In this document: positions 61,928-64,000 of the stretch, in pieces
Numbering within the stretch: position 1 is the stretch's first letter
How the letters are laid out: each line of letters starts with the position of its first letter
Assembly: GCA_013398055.1 (NCBI GenBank)
Contig: VZRS01009720.1
Span: 310,001 to 374,000, forward strand
Reading direction: 5' to 3'
Source of the DNA: Ifrita kowaldi
Taxonomy: Eukaryota; Chordata; Aves; Passeriformes; Cinclosomatidae
DNA: 64,000 nucleotides
Notes under the pieces: generated by a model
What the model saw: the letters and a program-made list of their open reading frames with translations, nothing else
Database searches by the model: none
What the model was told of the DNA's origin: nothing
Position numbers and translations under genes: made by a program

Positions 61928-64000
61928 AGGTAATGAAGGCAGCCTCCTTTGAGGAGAATGACATTACTTAATGATAAGATGAAAACAAGAAAATGTGGCT
62001 TTCTCCCCCCAAAGTAAAGGTACACTACTGCATATTGCTGCATATAATGCACTAGTTGAATTAATATAATTTGGAAAAGCCTATGCTTATTCTGAAAAAT
62101 AATCAACAGTTTAAAAGAAGTCCATGCCCTGTACTATCAGAATATCACTATATAGTATTTACTTTATGGATACAGCTGTTTTGTTAAATAGATGTTGACC
62201 TGGTTATTTGTAAATTAGTTCAAGAACAGCATAATTCTGCTTGTAGAAGCTAGACAAGGGAAGTGGGAGTATTTTCTTTAAACCAATAGCATTAAGGTGA
62301 GCTTGGTGAACTACTACAGAATCTTTTTTACATTCTAATACAGTCTATTGAACACTAAACAATGAAACTAGAATTTGTTCCTTCATTTGATTACACTGTT
62401 CCAGCAAATGCAATCACAGAAAGATTAACTACCTTCTGAGATAAGACACGGCGCCCAGCCAGAGGCAGCTGTTAAAGTTTCATATCAGCATCACAAGCAA
62501 TTAACTGTGTCCAAGTAAGTAGTGTCTTATACAGAAGGGATGGGCAATAGCTTGCTCTGCATGAAGGAAGAAAGCTAATTTTGATTTCCTTGAGTACAGG
62601 TCCATTTGAATAGCTAGTGATTTTTAACATGACCGCATTGACAAGGCACAATACCTTTACTTACAACCTATTTTATCACATGACAAAACTACAGGGCCTT
62701 TTTTCCAGCTTCTGCAGCAGGATACCCAGTGTATATTTGTTACATTATAGGAAACATCAGGGGCTTTTTAAGTGAAATGATAGCTCCAACTAAGAAAGGC
62801 TTTCTGATATAATACAGCAAAAAGCATTTTAGCAAAGACTGCTTTCTTGATTATCAGTTGTGATGAAAGACATAAAAGAGAGCCTTCTGTAAAAAGAGAA
62901 GAGTAATCTCTGGTTGAACTTGCCTTTTACCTTAACAGAGCCTGTGGAGGTCCAAGTTTCTCAAACTTCTCTCCCTTGGTTCTGCTTTGGAAGTAATGTT
63001 TGATATAGTCTCAGTCATACACCACCTTATTCCACTACTACCACTTGGTCTAAGCAATTCTCAGTGCTTGAAAAGCAGGTTACACCATGACTTGCCTACT
63101 GTTCCTTAATATGATTAGATTATATTATCTGTTAGATTCTGATTAATCACTAAGTAGATCTCTAGGACATTCAATTTTAAAAGAAGCACTTACTCTTTCT
63201 GTTACTTCAAGCCACATGCTCTAGTGTGACCAGAAATTGTTCAGGTATTACAAAAAAGTATCATATGATTTTTTATAGCCATCTTATCAATTTGACTACA
63301 GCAAGAGGAAAAAGCAGCAGCAAAGCAATTTCTTAGTTATTGGAGAGAAGACTGATATTCTGACAGTACTGATCACAAGAGCTGAGACAAAATATCTGAA
63401 ATGTGAACCACCCATGAGGAGCTCACCTTGTAAGGAAGTTTCTCAGTTAGGAACTTCAGAAGTGAGCAGTCTGGGTCATTAGAGACTGAGAACCATTGCT
63501 ATAACCTACAGCAAGCATCAAATTCCTGCTCATAACATACTACAGTATTGTCCAATTTCATATGCAAATTTTAATTAGCAAAGACAGCAGCAGTTAGTCT
63601 CTTTGTCAAGGGTCCTGGGGCACTGCCACAAGACTAGAGCTATACAAGAGAGACCAATTAATGAAAAATTAAGTTTGAACACGAACAGCCTTTCCTAAAC
63701 AGAGCTTTATTGCAAGGGCTCTAACTTTAGCTTAAACAGTAGAAATAATTCTCAGTTGCATTTGCCAGAAAGAATTTTTAGATATAATGAATCAACACAA
63801 AATGACATACATCAGTGGTTCCTACTTGCTATGTGTCACAAAATTATAAATTGAGAAGACTTGTACATACTTAGTGAGCCTTGTTACCTTCATCTCAATC
63901 CTGAAATTCGGAGTTGTTGAGTAACTGAGGGAAAGCTTACTTCTCCCAGTCTTGAGAAGTTTAAGGATCATAGCAAATGCTGAGATTTCTAGTTTGGTGC

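Larger units (their letters stand above)
46945..64000. other. region upstream of OPN4 with no recognised gene
   Basis: About 17 kb with no exon, RNA gene or CpG island that I could recognise on either strand. In mammals the next gene on this side is WAPL, but no WAPL coding sequence or promoter-like island is visible here. Contents noted: A/C tract at 47404-47440, a small tandem duplication at 48025-48106, (CT)9 at 49801-49818, a TTCC run near 57310, and poly-T runs at 59716-59732 and 61910-61927. Open frames are all short and featureless. Confidence 0.6.

Noticed and set aside
46945..64000. WAPL exons or promoter, expected upstream of OPN4 from mammalian gene order
   Set aside because: No WAPL-like coding sequence and no CpG island seen; it probably lies beyond the window.
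1..64000. CRISPR arrays, prokaryotic operons, tRNA or rRNA genes
   Set aside because: No regularly spaced repeats, ribosome-site-led gene clusters or tRNA/rRNA-like conserved words were found; gene structure is that of a vertebrate.

Overview
The window is nuclear DNA of a sauropsid vertebrate, most likely a bird. It holds split genes with GT-AG introns, a chicken-repeat-1 (CR1) LINE, simple A/C tracts and CpG-island promoters. No bacterial, phage or CRISPR signal was seen. Two genes could be read with confidence, both on the minus strand.

Layout from left to right. Positions 1-3474 are intron of LDB3 (Z-band PDZ-LIM protein, ZASP/Cypher); 3475-3567 is its first coding exon, starting the PDZ domain. 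Positions 3600 to about 9600 are the 5' intron, and a CpG-rich block at about 9640-10470 is the probable LDB3 promoter. Positions 10811-12215 are an assembly artefact: a contig that repeats 8673-9820, then a re-entry that repeats 10556-10810, each preceded by a single N. A second GC-rich block lies at 12310-12580. Positions 12.6-27.6 kb are intergenic, with no gene recognised. Positions 27591-46612 hold a complete melanopsin gene (OPN4, mammalian-like OPN4M type) in nine coding exons. All splice phases agree and the sum is 464 codons plus stop. Its probable promoter is near 46.93 kb. Positions 47-64 kb contain only simple repeats and small ORFs without recognisable homology.

The order OPN4 then LDB3, head to tail on one strand, matches the mammalian OPN4-LDB3-BMPR1A block. 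This supports calling the opsin OPN4M rather than OPN4X. The two genes are neighbours by conserved synteny and not by shared function: OPN4 is a Gq-coupled photopigment, LDB3 a muscle Z-disc scaffold.

I found no undescribed biological system. The items most worth checking are the false duplication at the LDB3 promoter, a NAGNAG acceptor and an intron-retention option that could vary the melanopsin tail, an opposed pair of CR1 fragments inside OPN4 intron 1, and a perfect 12-bp-arm hairpin in OPN4 intron 6.
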